Shown piece after piece: positions 24,893-32,581 of a stretch of DNA of 64,000 nt. The notes under the pieces are model-generated. The model had not been told where the DNA came from and ran no database searches. It saw only the letters and a program-made list of their open reading frames with translations. The stretch lies in assembly GCA_964631565.1 (NCBI GenBank), contig CAZVYJ010000005.1:26018-90017 (forward strand), given 5' to 3'. Made by a program: the position numbers and the translations under genes. Each line of letters starts with the position of its first letter. The stretch's first letter is position 1. This stretch comes from CAZVYJ01 sp964631565 (GTDB lineage: Bacteria; Planctomycetota; Phycisphaerae; SM23-33).

Positions 24893-26073
24893 AGCACGCT
24901 CAGCATGAAGCTGGAAAAAATGGCTTGGATGCCCAGCACCATCAGCATCGTCGCGGGAATGACCTTTCGCATGGTTTTCTGATAGTCCAGCGGTCCGAAG
25001 TGTCCGCTTGCCCACACATCCAGCGCCCACAGCATGAGTGCGACGCCTGCAAGCGTCAGAATCAGTCCTGCGACAAGGCCGCCTTCCAGCCTGACCCTGC
25101 CGGTGAGTTTATTGAATCGCCCGCCGCTCGGCAGGAGATTTTCCGCCGTCGCGAAGGTTTTCGCGAACAGGGCGAACCAGACAAGCTGCGCGCCGATAAC
25201 GCAGATTCCGGCGGCCGCCATCAGAGTGTGAACGTCGAACGTGGTCCGGCCGATGTGCCGCGGTCCGGGCAGCAGCCAGCTTCCGACGCCAAGCCCGGCA
25301 AGCAGAAGCAGCAGCCCCGGGTACAGGAACAGCCACTGCGGGCTGCAGATGAGCATGAACCTCAGGTGCCGCCATCCGTCGCGCCAGCTTCGCAGGTGGG
25401 GCGGTCGGCTTCGGCCATGGCGATAGAGCGTCACGGGAATTTCGGCGATTCGCATTTTCAGCAGCGACGCCTTGATGATTATCTCGCTGGCGAATTCCAT
25501 GCCGGTGGTCCGCAGCATCATTTTGCGGTATGCCTCTTTCGAGAACGCCCGCAGGCCGCAGTGGAAATCCGACACGCCGCTGTGGAAGAGCATCCGCCCG
25601 ACGGTGGTGAGCACCGGGTTGCCTATCCATCGGTGTTTCCACGGCATGGCGCCCGGCTCGATGGCGCCTTTCAGCCGCGACCCCATGACCAGGTCGCAGC
25701 CTTCACGCAGCTTTTCGACGAACGGCATTGCCGCGGCGAAATCGTAACTGGCGTCGGCGTCGCCCATGATTATGTACCTGCCGCCGGCCGCCTCAATGCC
25801 GCCCATCAGCGCGCTGCCGTAGCCTTTTTCCGCCACGGTCACTACGCGGGCGCCGCATCTGCGGGCGATGTCCTGCGAGCCGTCGGTGCTGCCGTTGTCG
25901 GCGACGATTATCTCGGCGGAGAGATTGTTTTCAGCGATGCATTTATTCGCCGCGGCGATGCAGGTTTCCAGCGTCTCCGCCTCGTTCAGGCACGGCATGA
26001 CGAATGAAACTTCAACTTCGCCCCCCAGGGGGCGGTCGGCGGGCTGCGACGGCATGTCGGATTCTTTTACCAT
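24871..26073 (-). CDS. Family 2 glycosyltransferase, DPM1/DPG synthase-like with membrane helices
   Basis: A 400-residue protein. The N-terminal GT2 domain (VSFVMPCLNEAETLE, IIVADNGSTDGS, IIMGDADASYDF) is followed by four hydrophobic helices from about residue 250. It resembles dolichyl- or decaprenyl-phosphate glucose/mannose synthases of the membrane-anchored type. It likely charges a lipid carrier for the GT39/83 enzyme whose 3' end it overlaps. The start could be ATG 26073 or ATG 26055; neither has a strong ribosome site. Confidence 0.83.
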   Translation of the reverse strand: MVKESDMPSQPADRPLGGEVEVSFVMPCLNEAETLETCIAAANKCIAENNLSAEIIVADNGSTDGSQDIARRCGARVVTVAEKGYGSALMGGIEAAGGRYIIMGDADASYDFAAAMPFVEKLREGCDLVMGSRLKGAIEPGAMPWKHRWIGNPVLTTVGRMLFHSGVSDFHCGLRAFSKEAYRKMMLRTTGMEFASEIIIKASLLKMRIAEIPVTLYRHGRSRPPHLRSWRDGWRHLRFMLICSPQWLFLYPGLLLLLAGLGVGSWLLPGPRHIGRTTFDVHTLMAAAGICVIGAQLVWFALFAKTFATAENLLPSGGRFNKLTGRVRLEGGLVAGLILTLAGVALMLWALDVWASGHFGPLDYQKTMRKVIPATMLMVLGIQAIFSSFMLSVLQLRRRR

Positions 26074-26172
26074 CTGGATTTATTAAAGCAGATTGCAGGT
26101 AGATGGTAGCGGGGAGAAATGCCCGGCACAAGTGCTTCGATTCAGACGCCGCCTGGCGCCACCAATGGCATC

Positions 26173-26230
26173 CGACACAGAGACGCGAAAAAATCCCAAA
26201 TCCCAAATCCGAAATAATATCTCTGTGTCG
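26173..26230. repeat. CACAGAG inverted repeat with AAATCCC words in its loop
   Basis: CGACACAGAGA (26173-26183) and TCTCTGTGTCG (26220-26230) are perfect 11-bp inverted arms. The loop contains AAATCCCAAATCCCAAATCC, a second word-like repeat type also seen near 48955 and 60676. It lies between the last pilus gene and the GT2 gene. No coding sequence was seen in 26074-26257. Confidence 0.65.
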
Positions 26231-26257
26231 AGTAGTTTTTCGGAAATCTCAGACGGC

Positions 26258-26782
26258 TCAATACAACTGGTTGCGTCGCGGCGATACGCTGATGGTCTGC
26301 TCGGTGTTCTGGTTATCGACTTCGATCGACAGGCGTATTGTTATGCTTTTTGTGCAGGTCTGTCCCTTCGAGTCGGTCCCGATTTCCTGGATTACGTAGA
26401 ATCCGGTCAGTTTCGGCTTGCCGGTTGCGCTTATGAGCGTGTAGCTTTCGGTCGAGCCGCCCGTGACGGTGCGCGTCAGCACAAGGTCGCCCGCTCCGTT
26501 GATTCCGTACGATATCATAGAATAGGTGCTGGTGTCCGCCGGGATAACGGTTACGGAGGTTGACGTTGCGTCCACGGCGGCGGCGGAGCGGACGTCTTTC
26601 GCGATGCGATTCAGCACCCATCGGGATGATTGCGTGAGCGTGGCGATTTCTTCGTTCTCGCTGTAGCCGTCCATGCATGCCTTGACCGCGGCGGCGGCTG
26701 CAGCCAGCAGCATGGCAAACACGGCCAACGCCACCAGCATCTCCATTATTGTAAACGCCTTTTTATGTCCTGAAGCTGACAT
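26258..26782 (-). CDS. Type IV pilin-like prepilin (PilW/pseudopilin class)
   Basis: A 174-residue minor pilin-like protein. Its short leader ends at KKA, followed by FTIMEMLVALAVF with Glu5 of the mature protein, the prepilin-peptidase signature; Ala rather than Gly occupies the -1 site. The rest is a soluble beta-rich head with a TCTK cysteine. ATG 26782 lies 1 base after the stop of the preceding gene, so translation is coupled. It is the last gene of the pilus operon and probably part of the tip or priming complex. Confidence 0.82.
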   Translation of the reverse strand: MSASGHKKAFTIMEMLVALAVFAMLLAAAAAAVKACMDGYSENEEIATLTQSSRWVLNRIAKDVRSAAAVDATSTSVTVIPADTSTYSMISYGINGAGDLVLTRTVTGGSTESYTLISATGKPKLTGFYVIQEIGTDSKGQTCTKSITIRLSIEVDNQNTEQTISVSPRRNQLY

Positions 26783-26783
26783 C

Positions 26784-28169
26784 TCAGTACTCCACGTATG
26801 AGTTCGGGTCCGGCTCGAATTTGCCCGGCGAGGTGAATCCCGGCGGGATATCCGGCACATCGTCCCGGTCTATAATCAGGTTCGAATTGCCTGTGAGCTT
26901 GAACTCCGAATCGCTGTAATTGATTATCGGCCCGTGGACGATTCCGCCCGCGTTGCCCGCGAATTTGAATTCGTCGGCGGCCATCGCTCCGCTTACCGTG
27001 CCGAAATTGCCGGTGAACTGCAGGCTGAAACCCGGCGCCAGAACGAAAGACCCCGGCATGGACCGCAGTGTGTGGAACTCGGAAGTATCCGGCAGCTCTT
27101 CGACGCCCTTGACGGTCGTGTTGCCGGTGAATTTTATCGTGTTCGAGTCGTAATTATTCTCTCCGGCGTCCTGTGTGACTATCACGCCGGTGATGCTGAC
27201 GTTGCCAGAGAAATGCACGTTGTTCGGGACCTCGATGAATATCACGCCGTTGAGCGTGATATTGCCGGAGAACGTCGGATTGCTGTTGGCCAGTATCCGG
27301 ATATTCGTGAAAGTCTTGTTTCCACTGGTGCTCGTGCTGCTGTTGACGACGTTCGTGGCGAACGGCTCGAATACGGTCGGGTCGACTTCCGGAAACTCCA
27401 CTTCGCCGATGCCGAGGTGAATGTGGTCCTCTATGTTGCCCGACCAGTTGTTCTCGCCGCCGACGGTCACGTTTCCGCTGACCGATACGTAGCCGTCCGG
27501 GTTGGACGCGTAGATGTCGCCTTCCAGGTTGCAGTTGCCCGTGAGCTTGAAGACTTCATTGGTGCTGTAGGTCGCGGAAAGCATGTTCGCCTCGGCCGGG
27601 CTGTTTGCGCCGCTGACGTGGGCGTTTCCGGTCAGGCTGATGGGGCTTTTCGACGCGATGCCGTAATCGAAGACGACGCTCCTGCCTGCTGACAGGTCGA
27701 AATCCATGCTCACCGTCCGCGATATGTCTTTATCGGAGCCGGTGACGGACATGCGGACCGTCGTGTCATCCACGCGTGTTATCGTGGCGCAAAATCTCTT
27801 TCCGCCGCCCATGTCGATGGACGGGATGATTATGGTTTCCCCGTCATATGCGACCTGCTCGCCCTGCAGATTTTCGGTTCCGTTCAGCCGCGAAGCAAGC
27901 GATGCGGCGAGGTTATCCAGCATCGCCTGACCGCTCGAGCCGGACGATACGGTCAGTTCAGACAAGATCATTGAAAGGTGCCCCAGGCCGCCTTCCGCCT
28001 GCATTCTTGCGTCCTGTACTGAAGACATGTTTTCCGCTGTGCGCAGGGACGTATGGGAGAAGGTGGCGTACGCCACCGCCAGGCTGCTGAACACGGTCAG
28101 CAGCACCAGGGCAAGTATGTAAACTATGCCTTGCTGCTTATGTCCGAATTTCATATTCGACATAGGCAC
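26784..28169 (-). CDS. PilX-like membrane-anchored protein with beta-helix repeats (paralog 1)
   Basis: A 461-residue protein with one N-terminal helix (GIVYILALVLLTVFSSLAVAY), a helical stalk with an Ala-Glu-Gly-Gly (AEGG) motif like PilX N-terminal regions, and a long region of short Gly-Asn repeats (SLTGNAHVSG, KLTGNCNLEG, VSVSGNVTVGG, FSGNITLNGV). These fit a right-handed beta-helix similar to bactofilin or DUF342-like proteins. It is paralogous to the next gene. By position it is a pilus-associated surface or scaffold protein. ATG codons at 28160 and 28154 are alternative starts. Confidence 0.68.
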   Translation of the reverse strand: MPMSNMKFGHKQQGIVYILALVLLTVFSSLAVAYATFSHTSLRTAENMSSVQDARMQAEGGLGHLSMILSELTVSSGSSGQAMLDNLAASLASRLNGTENLQGEQVAYDGETIIIPSIDMGGGKRFCATITRVDDTTVRMSVTGSDKDISRTVSMDFDLSAGRSVVFDYGIASKSPISLTGNAHVSGANSPAEANMLSATYSTNEVFKLTGNCNLEGDIYASNPDGYVSVSGNVTVGGENNWSGNIEDHIHLGIGEVEFPEVDPTVFEPFATNVVNSSTSTSGNKTFTNIRILANSNPTFSGNITLNGVIFIEVPNNVHFSGNVSITGVIVTQDAGENNYDSNTIKFTGNTTVKGVEELPDTSEFHTLRSMPGSFVLAPGFSLQFTGNFGTVSGAMAADEFKFAGNAGGIVHGPIINYSDSEFKLTGNSNLIIDRDDVPDIPPGFTSPGKFEPDPNSYVEY

Positions 28170-28184
28170 TGGTTAATTTCCTCC

Positions 28185-29555
28185 TTACAGCTCCGTATAA
28201 GTATCCGGTATCGGTTCGAAACCTATTGAAGGCACGAATCCTGCCGGGTCCTGATCCGCATCCTGTCTGTCCACGTATATGTCCACGTTTCCGCCGACGC
28301 TGGTCGTCAGATCGGCCAGCCCGATGACCGAACCTTTCACCGTTCCCTCGGCGGTGCCTGTGAAGGTCAACTGGTCCGCCGCGATTGAACCATTGATGGC
28401 CGTGAAGTTTCCGGCGAAAGTTACGCCGAAGCCCGGCGCGAGAATGAATGTTCCGGTTTCCTGCTTGACTGCTGCGAACTGCGGCGTATCAGGCAGCACC
28501 TCTACGCCGTTAGCCTCGACCCTGCCGGCGAAGAATAGCCGGCACTGATCTATCGGCAGGTCAGCGTCCTGCGTCACGACGATGCCGTTAAGCGTGCATT
28601 TGCCGGTAAACGTGACTGTGTTCGGCGCTTCGACGTAAACAACACCGTTGAGCACGACGTCGCTGGTGAAATTCGGATTCATGCCGGCCGGTATCCTCAG
28701 ATTGTTGAACGTGCCCGTGGTTGTCGGGTCGGTCGCCCTGAGCGTATATGTCGCCATCGCCGCCAGAGGGTCCACGTTGATTTCCGGGAAATCCGGCTCG
28801 TCGACGCCGATGTGGACGTGCTCGGCTATTTCATCGAGGTCTGTACTTCCTGCGACCGTCGGGCTGCCGGATATTGTGATTGAAGTTCCGCTGCCAGAAA
28901 CGTACAAATCGCCGCTTATTTCAGAGCTGCCGTCCACCGTAAGGGCGTTGGTCACGGCTTCCGATACGGAAATTACGCTCGCTTCGGACGGATAGTTCAC
29001 GCCGACTATTCTGGCGTTTCCGAAAATAGTTATCGGCCCGCGCGAAGCGATGCCGTATTCGAAGGCTGCCGCCCGGCGTTCTGTCAACGAAAGGTCCATC
29101 GTCAGCTGCCGTGTGAAGCTGCCTGCCGAGCCGCTGACGGTGAGCCGGCACCTGGTTGCGTCCACCCAGGTTACCCACGCCGAGAATGTTCTGCCGTCGA
29201 TGCTGATGGCTGGAACGGTCACGGTCATTGATGTCGCCGAGACGCTCTGGCCGGCCAGGTTGGCCGTCCCGTCGAGTTTGCACGCGATGGCCTGTCTCAG
29301 GTTTTCCGCGAAGGTTTCCTGCGTGGTCGAACCCGGCACGCTTATATCGTTCATAAGGTTGAGCATGAACGACAGTCCGCTTTCGGCCGCCAGCCGGGCG
29401 TCTGCGACATTACTGTAATTGTCGCTCTGTTTTATGCCGGTGTTTGTTGTGACGGCCAGCGTTATGCTCAACGTCGTGAAGACGGCGATCAGCAGCAGCG
29501 CGAGGATGTAAATCACCGCGGGCCTTGTTCGGACTTTGAAAATGTTTCTACGCAT
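28185..29555 (-). CDS. PilX-like membrane-anchored protein with beta-helix repeats (paralog 2)
   Basis: A 456-residue paralog of the gene at 26784, sharing order and motifs: the N-terminal helix VIYILALLLIAVFTTLS, the AESGLSFMLNLMN stalk, FEYGIASRGPITIFGNARI, DHIHIG-like EHVHIGVDEPDFPEI, and the C-terminal PAGFVPS...FEP ending. ATG 29555 starts 2 bases after the stop of the upstream pseudopilin, so the two are coupled. A longer in-frame reading upstream overlaps that gene and is rejected. Function as for the paralog. Confidence 0.68.
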   Translation of the reverse strand: MRRNIFKVRTRPAVIYILALLLIAVFTTLSITLAVTTNTGIKQSDNYSNVADARLAAESGLSFMLNLMNDISVPGSTTQETFAENLRQAIACKLDGTANLAGQSVSATSMTVTVPAISIDGRTFSAWVTWVDATRCRLTVSGSAGSFTRQLTMDLSLTERRAAAFEYGIASRGPITIFGNARIVGVNYPSEASVISVSEAVTNALTVDGSSEISGDLYVSGSGTSITISGSPTVAGSTDLDEIAEHVHIGVDEPDFPEINVDPLAAMATYTLRATDPTTTGTFNNLRIPAGMNPNFTSDVVLNGVVYVEAPNTVTFTGKCTLNGIVVTQDADLPIDQCRLFFAGRVEANGVEVLPDTPQFAAVKQETGTFILAPGFGVTFAGNFTAINGSIAADQLTFTGTAEGTVKGSVIGLADLTTSVGGNVDIYVDRQDADQDPAGFVPSIGFEPIPDTYTEL

Positions 29556-29557
29556 GG

Positions 29558-30169
29558 CTAATCCCTCCTGGCTACGAGCCAGCCGGTCTTGAGAACCTCC
29601 GTGCCCTTGTAAGAAATAGTTACCTGCACATAAATCACGTCGCTTCCGCCGGCGGCCACCACTGTATTGAGGTTGTCGGGGTCCCTCCATGAGAGTTCTA
29701 TGAACTGCGACCAGTCGGTCATGTCTGTAATGGGCGAGCCTTGTCCGTTGCGCGGCGGGCTGTAGGTCACGCCTGCCAGGTCATCTCCGGCCAGGTCGTC
29801 GAGGTCGTCAACGTAGACCTGCGGGTCGTACCCGTCCGGACCTGGCGGATTGCCCTGGTCGGCGACGTCAGGGTCGGAGAACGGCAGCTTGATGGTCCAC
29901 TCGCGGACCTCCTGCGCGATGAATGACGCTGTCGTCAGCTTCCTGCCGCTGTCGTTTATCTTTGTGCTCGACGCCACCGACGCCAGAAGCGCGACGATAC
30001 CCATGCCGATGACGATAAGCGATACGAGAATTTCAGTAAGGGTGAAACCGCGCGTTGAAATGCGCCTGATGAAACGGCGTGGCTGCCGCCATGTGGGATG
30101 AACGGCCCTGATTGCTCCGGCGGCCTCGATTTTTCTGCCGCCGTCGCGTCGGAATCTGTTGCGTTTCAT
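29558..30169 (-). CDS. Type IV prepilin-like protein (PilV class)
   Basis: A 203-residue protein with an unusually long basic leader (about 41 residues) ending in RG, then FTLTEILVSLIVIGMGIVALL. Mature Glu5 is present, so it is a prepilin-peptidase substrate. The TEILVSLIVIGMGI stretch is typical of PilV/GspI pseudopilins. It follows pilC by 25 bases. A start further inside would shorten the leader, but no internal Met precedes the cleavage site. Confidence 0.82.
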   Translation of the reverse strand: MKRNRFRRDGGRKIEAAGAIRAVHPTWRQPRRFIRRISTRGFTLTEILVSLIVIGMGIVALLASVASSTKINDSGRKLTTASFIAQEVREWTIKLPFSDPDVADQGNPPGPDGYDPQVYVDDLDDLAGDDLAGVTYSPPRNGQGSPITDMTDWSQFIELSWRDPDNLNTVVAAGGSDVIYVQVTISYKGTEVLKTGWLVARRD

Positions 30170-30194
30170 TTAATCCGCTTTCATGATTCTCCCG

Positions 30195-31418
30195 TCACTT
30201 GACCAGGCTGGACATCTTGAAAATCGGCAGGATGATGCTCATCGCTATGAAGCCGACGACACCGCCCATGACGACTATCATTATCGGTTCTATCATCGCC
30301 GTCACCGCCTTTATTGTGCTTCTCAGTTCGGCGGCGTAATAGTTGGAGACTTCGTTCAGAACCTCGCCGAGTTTGCCGGACTCTTCGCCGGCTGCCACCA
30401 TCTGAACGACGTTGCTGGGCAGCAGGTCCTGATTGTTCAGCGGGACTGCTATCTTGTTGCCTTCCTTGACGGCGTTATGGACATTCCGCCACATATTTTT
30501 GTAAGCGGCGTTTCCTGAGACGTCGGCTGTGATTTTCAGCGTGTCAAGCATCGGCACGCCGGCGTTGATAAGCTCGCCCATGGTGTGCATGCCGCGGGTT
30601 ATGTAAAGGGCGCGGAACATCCGGCTCAGCAGCGGAATGCGCAGCTTCAGCTTGTCCCAGTACAGCTTGCCGATTTCGGTATGCAGGGCGTAGTACAGCG
30701 CGCCAGCCAATCCGATTACGACGCCGACGACCACGTACCATTTCGTCCGCAGGAAGTCGCTGATGCTCATAAGGATTATCGTCGGCTTGGGCAGCAGGGC
30801 GTCTTTGCCGGCGAACAGGGCGGTGAATCGAGGCAGCACGAACGTCAGCATGAAAATGGTCGTCACGATGGCCATCACGCCGATGATTATCGGGTAAACC
30901 ATCGCGCCGCGGACCATTCTGCGGGTCTCCAGCTGCTGCGAGAGGTAATCGCAGATTCGCTCCAGCATGTGCCCCAGGCTGCCCGAAAGCTCGGACGCGC
31001 GGACCATGTTGACGTACAGCGGGGTGAATACCTTGGGATGCTGCGCCAGCGCGTCGGAGAACGGCTTGCCCGTTTCGACGTCCGCTTTTATCTGTTCGAC
31101 TATCTTGCGGAACTTGACGCTTTTAATCTGCGAGGCGATTCCGCCTATGGCGTTGCGGATGTTGATGCCTGCCTTCAGCATGACGGCGAGCTGGTTGGTG
31201 AAGTTGTGGATGTCCTTCAGGCCGGGCCCGAACTCGATGCTGATATTCTGCATCCTCTGGAGGATGTTCTGCTTCGCCTCGCCCAGCGGCATGATGTTCA
31301 TGAGATACCCGCCGCGAGAACGCATCATGTTCGAGGCGTCTGCGAGCGAAGCGGCCTGCACTACGCCTGCCTCTATCTGCCCGCTTGCATCTCTGAGTTC
31401 ATACTTGTACGTCTGCAT
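30195..31418 (-). CDS. pilC: Type IV pilus inner-membrane platform protein (PilC/GspF)
   Basis: A 407-residue GspF-family protein with two GspF repeats, each with a cytoplasmic helical bundle followed by membrane helices. FTNQLAVMLKAGINIRNAI begins the first and MHTMGELINAGVPMLDTL the second. A final helix near the C-terminus ends IMSIILPIFKMSSLVK-like. It forms the platform on which PilB and PilT act. The N-terminal motif YKYELRDASGQIEAGVV is intact here; a broken copy of it lies just upstream. Confidence 0.95.
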   Translation of the reverse strand: MQTYKYELRDASGQIEAGVVQAASLADASNMMRSRGGYLMNIMPLGEAKQNILQRMQNISIEFGPGLKDIHNFTNQLAVMLKAGINIRNAIGGIASQIKSVKFRKIVEQIKADVETGKPFSDALAQHPKVFTPLYVNMVRASELSGSLGHMLERICDYLSQQLETRRMVRGAMVYPIIIGVMAIVTTIFMLTFVLPRFTALFAGKDALLPKPTIILMSISDFLRTKWYVVVGVVIGLAGALYYALHTEIGKLYWDKLKLRIPLLSRMFRALYITRGMHTMGELINAGVPMLDTLKITADVSGNAAYKNMWRNVHNAVKEGNKIAVPLNNQDLLPSNVVQMVAAGEESGKLGEVLNEVSNYYAAELRSTIKAVTAMIEPIMIVVMGGVVGFIAMSIILPIFKMSSLVK

Positions 31419-31447
31419 TGTTTCAAATTCCCGTATGCGACGCCGGC

Positions 31448-31489
31448 CTATGCCTGGCCGTCGGCATCTCTGGTTTCATACTTGTACAT
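31448..31489 (-). pseudogene. Relic of a duplicated pilC 5' end
   Basis: In the 90-base gap between pilT and pilC, an ATG at 31489 opens a 13-codon frame, MYKYETRDADGQA, then TAG. It is a clear degraded copy of the PilC start MQTYKYELRDASGQ, and the flanking bases also match (TCCCTATGCG against TCCCGTATGCG). It looks like the scar of a tandem duplication. It could also act as a small leader frame. Confidence 0.6.
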
Positions 31490-31508
31490 ATTCTCGTTTT
31501 AAAAATCC

Positions 31509-32570
31509 CTATGCGCTGAGCGCCCTGTTGAGTGCCTCCGGCCTGACGGCCCGCGACATGGCCTGCTGATGGCTTATCTGGTTGTTCAGGTACAGTGACT
31601 TTATCGAGTCGTCCAGCGTGCACATGCCGACGGCCCGGCTGGTTTCGATTATGTTCGGAATCTCGTGGATACGGTTTTCGCGGATGCAGTTGCGGACCGC
31701 CGGCGTGCAGACCATTATCTCACAGGCCGGGATCATGCCCGGTATGTCCACCCGCTTGAACAAAGTCATGGATATCACCGCCTGCAGCGTGTTGGAAAGC
31801 ATCGAGCGGACCTGGTTCTGCTGCGTGGACGGGTATATATCGACGATACGCTCGATTGTCTGATGGGCGTTCTGCGTGTGCAGCGTCGAGAGCACCAGGT
31901 GGCCGGTTTCGGCTGCGGTTATGGCCGCCGACGTCGTCTCGAGGTCTCGCATTTCGCCGACGAGTATGATGTCCGGGTCCTGGCGCAGCGCATGGCGCAG
32001 GCCGCTGGCGAAATTCGGAACGTCGCTGCCGACCTCGCGCTGCTCTATGACGCACTTGTTGCTGCGAAGCTCGTATTCGACCGGGTCTTCCAGCGTTATC
32101 ACGTGATGATGATACCGCTGGTTCATTTCGTTAATCATAGATGCCAGCGTCGTGCTCTTGCCGCTGCCCGTCTGGCCGGTTACCAGCACCAGGCCGCGGG
32201 GAAGGTCCACGAACCGCTCTATAATCGGCGGCAGGTTCAGCGTTGACAGCGCCGGCACTTCGTTGGAAATCGCGCGGAAGGCGATTGCTATATTGTCTCG
32301 CTCGAAGTGTGCGTTTACACGGAATCGGCCGAGTTTGGGCAGTTTGGTGGAGAAGTCGAGGTCTCGTTTTTCCTGCAATGTCCGGAATCGGGCTTCTCCG
32401 ACCATTTCTTTTGCGAAACGTTCGGTCTGCTCGGGCGTAATCGGCTCGGTGCCTTCAATCGGCTTTAGGACCGTGTGAATGCGCAGCAGCGGCGGCAGCG
32501 ACGGAACAAGGTGCACGTCGCTCGCTCCGAGCTCCAGAGACTTGGCCAGCAAATCCTGCAAGAAACCCAT
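31509..32570 (-). CDS. pilT: Type IV pilus retraction ATPase
   Basis: A 353-residue hexameric secretion-type ATPase that powers pilus disassembly and twitching. It has Walker A in VTGQTGSGKSTTLASM, the Asp box and catalytic Glu in EDPVEYEL, Walker B in DPDIILVGEMRD, and the His box (TGHLVLSTLHTQNA). The length matches PilT, and it lacks the PilB N-terminal domain. It starts 11 bases after the pilB stop. Its presence argues for a retractile pilus rather than a type II secretion system. Confidence 0.95.
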   Translation of the reverse strand: MGFLQDLLAKSLELGASDVHLVPSLPPLLRIHTVLKPIEGTEPITPEQTERFAKEMVGEARFRTLQEKRDLDFSTKLPKLGRFRVNAHFERDNIAIAFRAISNEVPALSTLNLPPIIERFVDLPRGLVLVTGQTGSGKSTTLASMINEMNQRYHHHVITLEDPVEYELRSNKCVIEQREVGSDVPNFASGLRHALRQDPDIILVGEMRDLETTSAAITAAETGHLVLSTLHTQNAHQTIERIVDIYPSTQQNQVRSMLSNTLQAVISMTLFKRVDIPGMIPACEIMVCTPAVRNCIRENRIHEIPNIIETSRAVGMCTLDDSIKSLYLNNQISHQQAMSRAVRPEALNRALSA

Positions 32571-32581
32571 TCGTAACTCCC

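Noticed and set aside
28185..29690. Longer version of the second PilX-like protein starting at 29690
   Set aside because: It would overlap 130 bases of the upstream prepilin gene in another frame; ATG 29555 just after that stop gives a clean membrane-anchor start.
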